From a bacterium (GTDB lineage Bacteria; Patescibacteriota; CPR2; UBA1875; JAJYID01), in NCBI GenBank assembly GCA_021823605.1, contig JAKANV010000002.1, positions 1 to 22,722 on the forward strand: a stretch of DNA of 22,722 nt, written 5' to 3'. Below are positions 8,124 through 14,159 of this stretch, piece by piece. Below the pieces are notes generated by a model. It did not search any database, had not been told where the DNA came from, and saw nothing but the letters and a program-made list of their open reading frames with translations. Positions within the stretch are counted from its first letter, which is position 1. Every line of letters starts with the position of its first letter. The translations under genes were made by a program, and so were the position numbers.

Positions 8124-8150
8124 CTTGCTCCTCCTAAATGTAGGGTGCAA

Positions 8151-8175
8151 AAAAGGACGAAGCCTCCGTCCTTTT
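8151..8175 (-). terminator. Terminator-like hairpin in the leader of the radical SAM gene (possible attenuator)
   Basis: 9-bp stem AAAAGGACG / CGTCCTTTT with a 7-nt loop. On the minus strand the T tract continues to six T (8154-8149) before the start codon region. It lies downstream of the TATAAT at 8195-8190 and upstream of the ATG at 8123, so a transcript from that promoter must pass through it. Confidence 0.55.
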
Positions 8176-8189
8176 GTATTGTCTAGTTT

Positions 8190-8198
8190 ATTATATCA
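8190..8198 (-). promoter_or_regulatory. Extended -10 promoter of the radical SAM gene
   Basis: TGA-TATAAT: a perfect -10 hexamer at 8195-8190 with the extended TG element at 8198-8197. No recognisable -35 at 16-18 nt, which extended -10 promoters tolerate. The expected leader is about 60 nt. Confidence 0.55.
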
Positions 8199-8216
8199 TA
8201 AAAAATGTCTTTATAA

Positions 8217-8269
8217 AAGGACCGGGCGTCCGCGATGAGTCTTTACGACCATCTTAGACGCCCTTCCTT
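8217..8269 (-). terminator. Long imperfect hairpin after the 8276-8566 gene (terminator or 3' structure)
   Basis: The outer stem pairs 8217-8221 with 8265-8269. The main 7-bp stem GGGCGTC/GACGCCC pairs 8224-8230 with 8257-8263. A further inner stem pairs GATG+GTC (8234-8241) with GAC+CATC (8247-8253) with one bulge. On the minus strand it is followed by CCTTTTAT. It sits 6 nt past the stop codon. Confidence 0.6.
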
Positions 8270-8275
8270 CCAGCA

Positions 8276-8566
8276 TTATTTATTGTGCAGGTCTCCATTC
8301 AGCCTCCCACCATTTTCGATTATATTTTCCAGCAAATCACTTACAGCTGCTCTTTCTCCGTTGCCGCTGAGCCCATAGAATTCCTCTAGAATAAAGCTCA
8401 TTTCGTCAGTACATTCGCCCTGACCATACTGACCCGACCGGCAATGAGTGGCAAGTTTCAATATCTCCTTAATCAAGGCCTTTTTGCGGTGGTCTTCAGT
8501 ACCTATGCCATGATCTCGGAAATAATTGTGAACTGCCTTCTTGGCTTTGTTAGCAGTTGCACTCAA
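8276..8566 (-). CDS. Small uncharacterised protein (96 aa), related to the 8730-9011 product
   Basis: I do not recognise a family. The chosen start is TTG at 8566: AGGAGG lies 8 nt upstream, whereas the alternative GTG at 8575 overlaps the ribosome binding site itself. The protein is soluble-looking and mostly helical. It has an N-terminal basic helix, VHNYFRDHGIG, a Lys-rich helix (HRKKALIKEILKLATHC), a Gly-rich turn with two Cys (CRSGQYGQGEC), and a C-terminal helical stretch (AAVSDLLENIIENGGR). The order VxxYFxxH, Lys-rich helix, Gly turn, then acidic helix parallels the neighbouring 93-aa protein, so they are probably paralogues. It has its own strong promoter and a 3' hairpin. Roles as a peptide substrate of the adjacent radical SAM enzyme, a toxin/antitoxin part or a regulator are all possible. 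Confidence 0.65.
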   Translation of the reverse strand: MSATANKAKKAVHNYFRDHGIGTEDHRKKALIKEILKLATHCRSGQYGQGECTDEMSFILEEFYGLSGNGERAAVSDLLENIIENGGRLNGDLHNK

Positions 8567-8624
8567 GGTTCTCACCTCCTTCCAAGGTGAAGTCTAGCGG
8601 TGGATAATGCCTAAAAGGAAGAGT

Positions 8625-8654
8625 ATTTTAGCACGGAAAATGGCTATCCGTCAA
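8625..8654 (-). promoter_or_regulatory. Promoter of the 8276-8566 gene
   Basis: -35 TTGACG at 8654-8649, an 18-nt spacer ending in the extended element TGC, and -10 TAAAAT at 8630-8625. The expected start is near 8618, giving a leader of about 50 nt. The leader has a short CACCT/AGGTG pairing that could partly mask the ribosome binding site. Confidence 0.65.
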
Positions 8655-8663
8655 GCATAAGAT

Positions 8664-8707
8664 AAGGGCATCCTTCCTCGAGATATGTCTCGATTCCAAA
8701 TGCCCTT
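8664..8707 (-). terminator. Two-stem hairpin after the 8730-9011 gene (terminator or 3' structure)
   Basis: The outer stem AAGGGCAT/ATGCCCTT (8664-8671 with 8700-8707) encloses a 7x7 internal loop and an inner stem CGAGA/TCTCG (8679-8683 with 8688-8692) with a 4-nt loop. The following minus-strand sequence (ATCTTATG) is only weakly T-rich, so termination may be inefficient or the structure may serve in RNA stability. Confidence 0.5.
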
Positions 8708-8729
8708 TCTTTCGGTATGCAGGTGGTTT

Positions 8730-9011
8730 TCATTTTTCTCCCTCAGCTTTGTTGAACAGAAAGTTGATTATTGAGCCTTTGTCCGTAATGCTCTCAAACC
8801 TGTAATGCTTCAGTTCTTCCTGAACACGCTTGCCAAAATCTCCATTATGCTTGCCTTTCTTCAACTCGATAATCAAGTCTATAAGGCTCTCTTTGATTTT
8901 GTAAGCGTCGTAGTGGCCAACAAGCCCGGGATGGTTGTTAAAGAAACTGTTAACTTCTTCTCCTACTGCAGCTCTTTCTTGCTTTTCTTGCTCGCTAAGT
9001 TCTTTTTTCAA
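8730..9011 (-). CDS. Small uncharacterised protein (93 aa), related to the 8276-8566 product
   Basis: No family recognised. The start is TTG at 9011, preceded by AAGGAGGTGAT, an almost perfect match to the 16S anti-Shine-Dalgarno. The longer reading to 9071 would put that site and the promoter inside the gene. The N-terminus is charged (KKELSEQEKQERAA), followed by VNSFFNNHPGL, a helix with KIKESLIDLIIELKKGK, a Gly/Asp turn (HNGDFG) and a C-terminal helix (SIINFLFNK). There is no Cys, signal peptide or membrane helix. The layout matches the 96-aa neighbour, including TTG start, ribosome binding site, strong promoter and 3' hairpin. The signals predict high expression. Confidence 0.65.
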   Translation of the reverse strand: MKKELSEQEKQERAAVGEEVNSFFNNHPGLVGHYDAYKIKESLIDLIIELKKGKHNGDFGKRVQEELKHYRFESITDKGSIINFLFNKAEGEK

Positions 9012-9061
9012 GCTAATCACCTCCTTAGAGGCAACATATAACACCTGCCGAAAGGAAATGA

Positions 9062-9090
9062 ATGATATCACGCAATCTGTATCTAGTCAA
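9062..9090 (-). promoter_or_regulatory. Promoter of the 8730-9011 gene
   Basis: -35 TTGACT at 9090-9085, a 17-nt spacer, and extended -10 TGA-TATCAT (box 9067-9062). It begins 3 nt past the mnmA stop. The expected leader is about 45 nt and ends in the AAGGAGGTGAT ribosome binding site. Confidence 0.7.
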
Positions 9091-9092
9091 GC

Positions 9093-10136
9093 TTAATTTG
9101 TGATTATCCCCCCGCCAAGACATTCATCACTTGAATAAAAAACAATTGCTTGCCCCGGTGTCACAGCCCGAACTTTTTCTTTAAAGATAACCTTATATTT
9201 TCCGTTTAATTTTTCTAAGCTGTCCACCTCTTTTTCCTCCATATTGTAACGGATAATAGCATTTAAACTTTTGTTGACTGGCGAAGTCCCTGCAATCCAA
9301 CTAACTTCATCAAAAATCAATTCTTTTTTATACAAATCTTTTTCTTCGCCAACTGTAACTGTGTTTTCGGCGACATTAATATCTATAACATACATCGGCG
9401 TTTTGAATCCTCCGCCAAGGCCTTTCCGCTGACCAATGGTATAAAATGGAACTCCTTCATGTTCGCCAACTTTCTTACCATCTTTATCTAAAATATCGCC
9501 CTTTTTAACTTCGATTTTGCCTTGCAAAAAATCTGGTACATTTGTATCAATAAAACATATTTCCTGACTCTCTGCTTTTTCAGCAATTTTTAAGTCTGCT
9601 TCTTTTGCAATATCCCGGACTTCCTTTTTAGTCAGCTCACCCAATGGGAACTTAATCTTAGATAATTGCACTTGTTTAAGCCGATAAAGAAAATATGTCT
9701 GATCTTTCACCAAATCAATCCCTTTAAGAAGTTTACCTCCAGATACTCTGGTATAATGACCGGTCGCTAGATAGTCACATCCAAGCTCCTGCGCTTTTTT
9801 TAACAAGTAATCAAACTTAATAAACTGATTGCAGCGGATACATGGATTTGGTGTCCGCCCTTTTTGATATTCACTGATAAAATCTTCAATAACCTCTTTT
9901 TCAAATTCCTTTTCATAGTCTACAACATAATGTGGAATATCTAACTTTTCACAAACTTTTTTTGCATCGCTAATCGCCTCAAGGCTGCAGCAAGATTTGG
10001 GTGACTTTCCTTTTTCTGCGTAGCAGAAAAGCTTCATCGTCACACCTATCGGGTCATAACCTTCTTTTTGTAATAAATAAGCGGCTACCGAAGAGTCTAC
10101 CCCTCCCGACATAGCCACCAATACTTTTTTCTTCAT
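9093..10136 (-). CDS. mnmA: tRNA-specific 2-thiouridylase MnmA
   Basis: Makes 2-thiouridine at wobble position 34 of tRNA-Glu, -Gln and -Lys, taking sulfur that ultimately comes from a cysteine desulfurase such as the IscS encoded at 14156-15334. 347 residues, normal length. The PP-loop MSGGVDSSVAAYLL (residues 9-22) binds ATP. The catalytic cysteines are C99 (TPNPCIRCN) and C194 (SQEICFI), with ATGHYTRV and DQTYFLYRL between them. It lies 13 nt downstream of trxA, presumably co-transcribed, with no clear Shine-Dalgarno sequence before its ATG. Confidence 0.96.
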   Translation of the reverse strand: MKKKVLVAMSGGVDSSVAAYLLQKEGYDPIGVTMKLFCYAEKGKSPKSCCSLEAISDAKKVCEKLDIPHYVVDYEKEFEKEVIEDFISEYQKGRTPNPCIRCNQFIKFDYLLKKAQELGCDYLATGHYTRVSGGKLLKGIDLVKDQTYFLYRLKQVQLSKIKFPLGELTKKEVRDIAKEADLKIAEKAESQEICFIDTNVPDFLQGKIEVKKGDILDKDGKKVGEHEGVPFYTIGQRKGLGGGFKTPMYVIDINVAENTVTVGEEKDLYKKELIFDEVSWIAGTSPVNKSLNAIIRYNMEEKEVDSLEKLNGKYKVIFKEKVRAVTPGQAIVFYSSDECLGGGIITN

Positions 10137-10149
10137 TTGAAAATAGAAA

Positions 10150-10470
10150 TTAAATTAACGATTTCAGTTTTTCAGAAATAACTTCCTTCGGCTGTACTCC
10201 CACAAAGGTCTCAGCAACATCACCATTCTTGAAAATTATTACAGTTGGGATACTCATTACCCCATATTTACCAGCCGTCCCGGGGCTATCATCAACATTA
10301 AGTTTGCCAACCTTAGCCTTACCATCAAACTCCTTTGCTATTTCTGCCACAATTGGCCCGAGCATTTGGCATGGTCCGCACCATGGAGCCCAGAAGTCCA
10401 CCAGATAGACACCCTTGTCTCCCAAAACTTCACTATCAAAGTTTTTATCAGTTATAACTGTTTCACTCAT
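10150..10470 (-). CDS. trxA: Thioredoxin
   Basis: Cytoplasmic thiol-disulfide oxidoreductase, 106 residues. The WCGPC active site (C31, C34) lies within DFWAPWCGPCQML, and the cis-Pro segment is MSIPTVIIFKNG. The ATG at 10470 is chosen because AAAAGGAG lies just upstream. A GTG at 10485 would extend the frame but would swallow that site. It is the first gene of the trxA-mnmA unit behind a near-consensus promoter. Confidence 0.95.
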   Translation of the reverse strand: MSETVITDKNFDSEVLGDKGVYLVDFWAPWCGPCQMLGPIVAEIAKEFDGKAKVGKLNVDDSPGTAGKYGVMSIPTVIIFKNGDVAETFVGVQPKEVISEKLKSLI

Positions 10471-10536
10471 ATCACTCCTTTTCACCCCATGGGGAAATTA
10501 AAATTTACTTAAACCCAAAATCCTGGAACAAAAACC

Positions 10537-10565
10537 ATTATAATACTCTAAAAATGGACTTTCAA
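10537..10565 (-). promoter_or_regulatory. Near-consensus promoter of trxA-mnmA
   Basis: -35 TTGAAA at 10565-10560, a 17-nt spacer, and -10 TATAAT at 10542-10537. The expected leader is about 60 nt and holds a 10-bp palindrome (CCCCATGGGG, 10485-10494) just before the ribosome binding site. Confidence 0.75.
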
Positions 10566-10580
10566 GTATACAAACAGAGA

Positions 10581-11153
10581 TTATTGGTTGATAAGCGAAT
10601 AAAGATTTTTCATTATTTCACCAATAGTCAGAAACCTCGCCTGTTCGTTGCTCCACCAGTCAGCCTTGCGCCACTGGCTGTCTTTAGCACTATGATTGAT
10701 TATCTTAAAGTCCTTGCCCAAAGCGCCCCTGAATGCTTCATACGCCCTTCTCTGGTGATATGGAGAGGTAACCAGAATAATACTTTTAAAACCCCCGCTT
10801 TTTACAATCTTGGCTACATCTTGGGCATTTTCTTCTGTAGTACGTGAATCCTCTTCTATCAATATATTCTTGGCTGGCACGCCTTTTCGTATAGCAATAT
10901 TTTTCATTGCTGATGCATTAGACACTTCACCTTCCGCTGCAGCACCTGAAAAAAGTATTTTGTCAGAGAAGCCATCCATATACAGCGCAACCCCTTCGTT
11001 TATTCGTGCATCCGTATCCCCTCCTGAAATCACAACTATCACATCAGCCTTTTCCAGTTTACTTTGGGGGGACAAATATATTGACGGACCAAAAAGAAAA
11101 ATAGCCCCCAAAACAACTACAGCAATCACTAGTTTAAGTATTTTTCTAATCAA
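10581..11153 (-). CDS. DUF218 (YdcF/SanA-like) membrane-anchored protein
   Basis: 190 residues. The N-terminal hydrophobic helix at about 5-22 is probably a membrane anchor with the domain outside. DUF218 motifs follow: ADVIVVISGGDTDARINEG, DKILFSGAA, EEDSRTTEENAQD, SIILVTSPYHQRRA. The family (SanA, YdcF) is tied to envelope integrity, but the biochemical role is unsettled. The start is TTG at 11153 with AGGTGA upstream, and no nearby ATG fits better. It follows the CvpA-CAP gene by 12 nt, so the two are probably co-transcribed envelope proteins. Confidence 0.85.
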   Translation of the reverse strand: MIRKILKLVIAVVVLGAIFLFGPSIYLSPQSKLEKADVIVVISGGDTDARINEGVALYMDGFSDKILFSGAAAEGEVSNASAMKNIAIRKGVPAKNILIEEDSRTTEENAQDVAKIVKSGGFKSIILVTSPYHQRRAYEAFRGALGKDFKIINHSAKDSQWRKADWWSNEQARFLTIGEIMKNLYSLINQ

Positions 11154-11165
11154 ATTTTCACCTGC

Positions 11166-12122
11166 TTAGTCAGTAAACTCTTGAGAGAACATTTTACCAT
11201 AAATACCACCATCTATTACACCTATTCCAACTTTACCGAAGTCAGAAGTCAGAATATTTGCCCTATGACCGGGGCTGTTCATAAGTCCAGTATGAGCAAT
11301 GTCTACATTTGGTGCTAAGGCCAAGTTTTCACCTGCCACAAAGAACGTTATACCTGCATCATGCATTCTATCAAATGGCGACTTCCCATCAAGAGAGGTG
11401 TGTGAAAAATATCCGTTTTCAAACATGTCCTTAGAATGCGCCCTGGCAACTTCCTGTAGTTTTTTATCCATCGTAAGCGCACCCAATCCTCTTGAAGTAC
11501 GCTCATCGTTAACCATTTCCAACATTCTGTTCTCACTAGCTGTGTCGACTGAAAGCTTCGTCGCTTTAAACCCTAGATTAGTAGTTTCATCCCCCTCCGG
11601 TTTTACTGTAAGAAAAGTTAAAGTGTCACTAACTGCACCACCAAATTCTTTTTCCAGTACAGTCTCTATATCAGTAGAATGTTTTAGGAGATTCCCCCCA
11701 ATTTTTGAATTAGAAATATTGTCTCTAGCCCAGGTCGGTATGGGCAAAACCATCACAAGCATCAAGAGAATTGTTGTGATTATCAAACCCTTTATCAGCG
11801 CCGGCGCTCCCCCGCCAAACCGGTTGTATTTTGACTCCTTTATATTATCCGGTATTTTTTTGTGACCGTATGAAGATGCAAAATAATATACCAGATATAA
11901 GATGAACCAGGTACAAGTAAAGCTGACTATTTTAGAAATCGATAGCGGTAAGCCAAACCGGGCACTCGTGAACTCAGACAAAGCGGGGTAGAACCTAAAG
12001 GCAAGAAGTAGTGAAAATATGAGACCGATAATCTCTATGGCCCCACGGAAAAATCCCTGGAAATATCCCATCACCAGGAAATATAGGATAAACACTATGA
12101 TGACTAAATCAACCCAATTCAT
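11166..12122 (-). CDS. CvpA-like membrane domain fused to a CAP (SCP/PR-1, YkwD-like) domain
   Basis: 318 residues from the ATG at 12122 (MNWVDLVII, a typical CvpA start). A TTG at 12191 would add 23 residues without hydrophobic character and has no ribosome binding site. Residues 1-150 hold about four membrane helices of the CvpA family. Residues about 195-318 form a CAP domain: VARAHSKDMFENGYFSHTSL, then FVAGENLALA, and NSPGHRANILTSDF. The His and Glu residues of the CAP cavity are present. The CAP domain should lie outside the cell, held by the CvpA part. Its function is not established. Confidence 0.85.
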   Translation of the reverse strand: MNWVDLVIIVFILYFLVMGYFQGFFRGAIEIIGLIFSLLLAFRFYPALSEFTSARFGLPLSISKIVSFTCTWFILYLVYYFASSYGHKKIPDNIKESKYNRFGGGAPALIKGLIITTILLMLVMVLPIPTWARDNISNSKIGGNLLKHSTDIETVLEKEFGGAVSDTLTFLTVKPEGDETTNLGFKATKLSVDTASENRMLEMVNDERTSRGLGALTMDKKLQEVARAHSKDMFENGYFSHTSLDGKSPFDRMHDAGITFFVAGENLALAPNVDIAHTGLMNSPGHRANILTSDFGKVGIGVIDGGIYGKMFSQEFTD

Positions 12123-12221
12123 ATCTTCTAGATTATCACAATTAGTAACTTCTTTAAAACAGAAATATTCTAGAGCGTATTGCCCAATCAAGCATTAGCT
12201 AAAAATACAAAATAACAAAGA

Positions 12222-12632
12222 TTATTTTTTGTTTATGAACTCTTCGTAGGCTTTCTCGTCACCGTATTCGAGAAAATGTTCCTGATGTTTTTGAGGAATG
12301 AAATCTTTGCTTGGCTGATGCTTTATCCCGCACCAATACTTTTCAGTATCTCCAACAATTTTGACCGCATAAGCCATGAGTCCATTGGCATAGCCGCAAT
12401 ACATACACCAAAGTTTATCGGTTGCACTAAGATAAGATAATTTTTGCCCGTCAATTTTGATGTAATTTCTTCTTTTGTTTACTTTGAGTCCGTATAAACG
12501 AAAAGCCGGCTGGTGGTATAGTTCTAGAAAAAAATCAAAAAATACCAAGGGAATAGCTCCTCCTAAAATAAAAGGAATAGCTAAATAATTCCTCAGGCGC
12601 TTGTACTTTATTTTAGATATCTTGTGGTACAT
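12222..12632 (-). CDS. Uncharacterised Cys-containing membrane protein in the Fe-S operon
   Basis: 136 residues. The basic N-terminus is followed by a hydrophobic stretch at about 17-37 (YLAIPFILGGAIPLVFFDFF). A conserved-looking core WCMYCGYANGLMAYA then TEKYWCGIKHQ has a CX2C pair, a third Cys and a His that could bind zinc or an Fe-S cluster. The ATG overlaps the iscU stop by 1 nt (TAATG), so it is translated with the Fe-S assembly genes. I do not know a function. A role in cluster handling at the membrane is only suggested by context. Confidence 0.75.
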   Translation of the reverse strand: MYHKISKIKYKRLRNYLAIPFILGGAIPLVFFDFFLELYHQPAFRLYGLKVNKRRNYIKIDGQKLSYLSATDKLWCMYCGYANGLMAYAVKIVGDTEKYWCGIKHQPSKDFIPQKHQEHFLEYGDEKAYEEFINKK

Positions 12633-13036
12633 TATTTTGACTTTTTATAGTTTTCAATCGCATCATGAAGTGCATCCGCTGCGAGATTCGAACAGTGCAT
12701 TTTAATCGGTGGGAGTCCGCCAAGTGCTTCTGCAACTTGATTATTGCTGATTTTCTCGGCCTCCTCAAGGGTTTTTCCGATAACCATCTCTGTAATCATA
12801 CTGGATGTCGCTACCGCCGCACCGCAACCAAAAGTTTGAAACTTGATGTCTTCAATCACTTCCTCCATCCCCTGCCCGCCGGAGGAGGGTTTCTTCCCGA
12901 CTTTGATAAACATTCGCATGATGTCGCCACAAGTCGGATTCCCTTTTTCGCCAACTCCGCTGGCATCCTTAATCTCCCCGACATTCCTCGGATTCATAAA
13001 ATGATCCATCACTTCTTTTGAATACATATCTGCCAT
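12632..13036 (-). CDS. iscU: Iron-sulfur cluster scaffold IscU/NifU N-terminal type
   Basis: Scaffold on which [2Fe-2S] clusters are built with sulfur from IscS. 134 residues. The three conserved cysteines are C36 (GNPTCGD), C71 (FGCGAAVATSSM) and C115 (KMHCSNLAADAL), and the Asp after the first Cys (D38) is present. It lies 1 nt after the ferredoxin-thioredoxin gene and overlaps the next gene by 1 nt. Confidence 0.95.
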   Translation of the reverse strand: MADMYSKEVMDHFMNPRNVGEIKDASGVGEKGNPTCGDIMRMFIKVGKKPSSGGQGMEEVIEDIKFQTFGCGAAVATSSMITEMVIGKTLEEAEKISNNQVAEALGGLPPIKMHCSNLAADALHDAIENYKKSK

Positions 13037-13037
13037 A

Positions 13038-13646
13038 TTATTCTCCTAATATTTCATTTATTTTCGTTTTCAATTCTTGTTTGTCTTCATTTTCAAAGTA
13101 ACCTTCAACTTTGCCAATCAGTTCGCCATCTTTGAAAAACAAAAGCGCCGGAGTTTCTTTGATATCATACTTTTCTAAAAATTCCTTGTTCTTTATTTCC
13201 ATTTTTCTGAATTTTATGTCCATCCCGTCAAAAAGTTCTGTGATCGGAATGGATTTAATTAGGCACTTTATGCCCTCATTTTCGAATACTTCAACTGCCG
13301 TTAGTTTGGAAGCCTTTAACACTTCCCTCTCAAACTTATCTTCCTCAATTAAAAATGCCGGCAAAATCGGCATTGCTCCATATCGATCCAAATAAAGGTC
13401 AGAAACTTTTCTCGAATCTTCTTCCAGTTCCTTTTGTATTTGCGTAAGCTCCTCATCGCTATATGCCACTTTTATCGCTTGGACCATGCATGCTCGCTCA
13501 CAAGAACCACAACTAGTGCATTTATCATTATCGATAACGATCGTTTCCTTTTCGCTATCCCAAGAAAGCGCCCCAGTTGGACAGACTTCTATCCCATTAC
13601 ATTCTTCCGCGTTATCACAAATCTTAAAATTAATTGCTACCGGCAT
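13038..13646 (-). CDS. Ferredoxin fused to a thioredoxin-like domain
   Basis: 202 residues. The N-terminal bicluster-ferredoxin-like domain has a complete second motif, C43-X2-C46-X2-C49-X3-C53. The first motif has only C10, C16 and C22 (CDNAEEC, then GIEVCPTGAL), with Ala13 where a Cys is usual, so that site may hold a different cluster type or a degenerate one. A linker follows, then a C-terminal thioredoxin-like fold recognised by YDIKETPALLFFKDGELIGKVEGY. It has the cis-Pro but no CXXC, so it is not an ordinary disulfide reductase. Its place between the transglutaminase-like gene and iscU suggests it supplies electrons to Fe-S assembly or docks a partner (inference). Confidence 0.85.
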   Translation of the reverse strand: MPVAINFKICDNAEECNGIEVCPTGALSWDSEKETIVIDNDKCTSCGSCERACMVQAIKVAYSDEELTQIQKELEEDSRKVSDLYLDRYGAMPILPAFLIEEDKFEREVLKASKLTAVEVFENEGIKCLIKSIPITELFDGMDIKFRKMEIKNKEFLEKYDIKETPALLFFKDGELIGKVEGYFENEDKQELKTKINEILGE

Positions 13647-13649
13647 GTT

Positions 13650-14159
13650 TTACTCCTTTTCTAAAAAACTATCACAATATTTATTGAAAGCATCGTAAAT
13701 TTTATAATTTATTCTCAAATCCTCTTGATCATCAATTAAATCGAAATATTGCTGATTCTTCCCGACGGGAATCAATTCATAGTATTGAACTGCATTTATT
13801 GTAGAGTTTAATCCATCCCACTCTGATACCTCTAATACTGAACTTCTAAGCTCTGGATTCCATGTAGCATCTACTACAATCCAATCATTTTTCCCAGGCG
13901 GAATTACCTCTAAAAATAAATGCGAACAATCATCTTCCTCTGCATTGGCTGATACTTCTTTCGGCAAATCTTGCTGACCCCAGCGAAAGAGAGCAATTCT
14001 TTCTCTGGTCTTATATCCCAGCCCCTCTAATTCCTGCGCTAGTTTTTTATTTTTACTCCCACAACTACAATCTTCTTCCCCATGTAAGGCAATATGATAA
14101 GGGATGTCCCTTATCTCATAAAACTTCTCGACTGCTTTTTTTATGTTTTCTTCACTCAT
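13650..14159 (-). CDS. Transglutaminase-like (papain-fold) protein
   Basis: 169 residues. The core fits the bacterial transglutaminase-like superfamily. C33 in CSCGSKNKKLAQELEGLGYK is the candidate nucleophile at the start of a helix, H80 lies in CSHLFLEVIPPG, and D97 in WIVVDATWNP, completing a Cys-His-Asp triad. There is no signal peptide, so it is probably cytosolic. The ATG overlaps the iscS stop (ATGA, 4 nt), and the ferredoxin-thioredoxin gene follows after 3 nt. The reaction (protease, amidase or acyl transfer) cannot be told from sequence. Being locked between iscS and iscU is unusual. Confidence 0.75.
   Translation of the reverse strand: MSEENIKKAVEKFYEIRDIPYHIALHGEEDCSCGSKNKKLAQELEGLGYKTRERIALFRWGQQDLPKEVSANAEEDDCSHLFLEVIPPGKNDWIVVDATWNPELRSSVLEVSEWDGLNSTINAVQYYELIPVGKNQQYFDLIDDQEDLRINYKIYDAFNKYCDSFLEKE

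Noticed and set aside
9012..9071. N-terminal extension of the 93-aa small protein
   Set aside because: It would place the promoter -10 and a near-perfect ribosome binding site inside the coding region. The TTG at 9011 fits better.
10485..10494. CCCCATGGGG palindrome in the trxA leader as an operator
   Set aside because: Ten bases with a 2-nt centre, no second copy noticed, and no regulator nearby. Too short to claim a function.
11299..11865. 188-aa plus-strand open frame opposite the CvpA-CAP gene
   Set aside because: Antisense shadow of a real coding gene. Ser/Val-rich translation without motifs.
12123..12191. 23-residue extension of the CvpA-CAP protein from TTG
   Set aside because: No ribosome binding site, and MNWVDLVII is the usual type of CvpA start.
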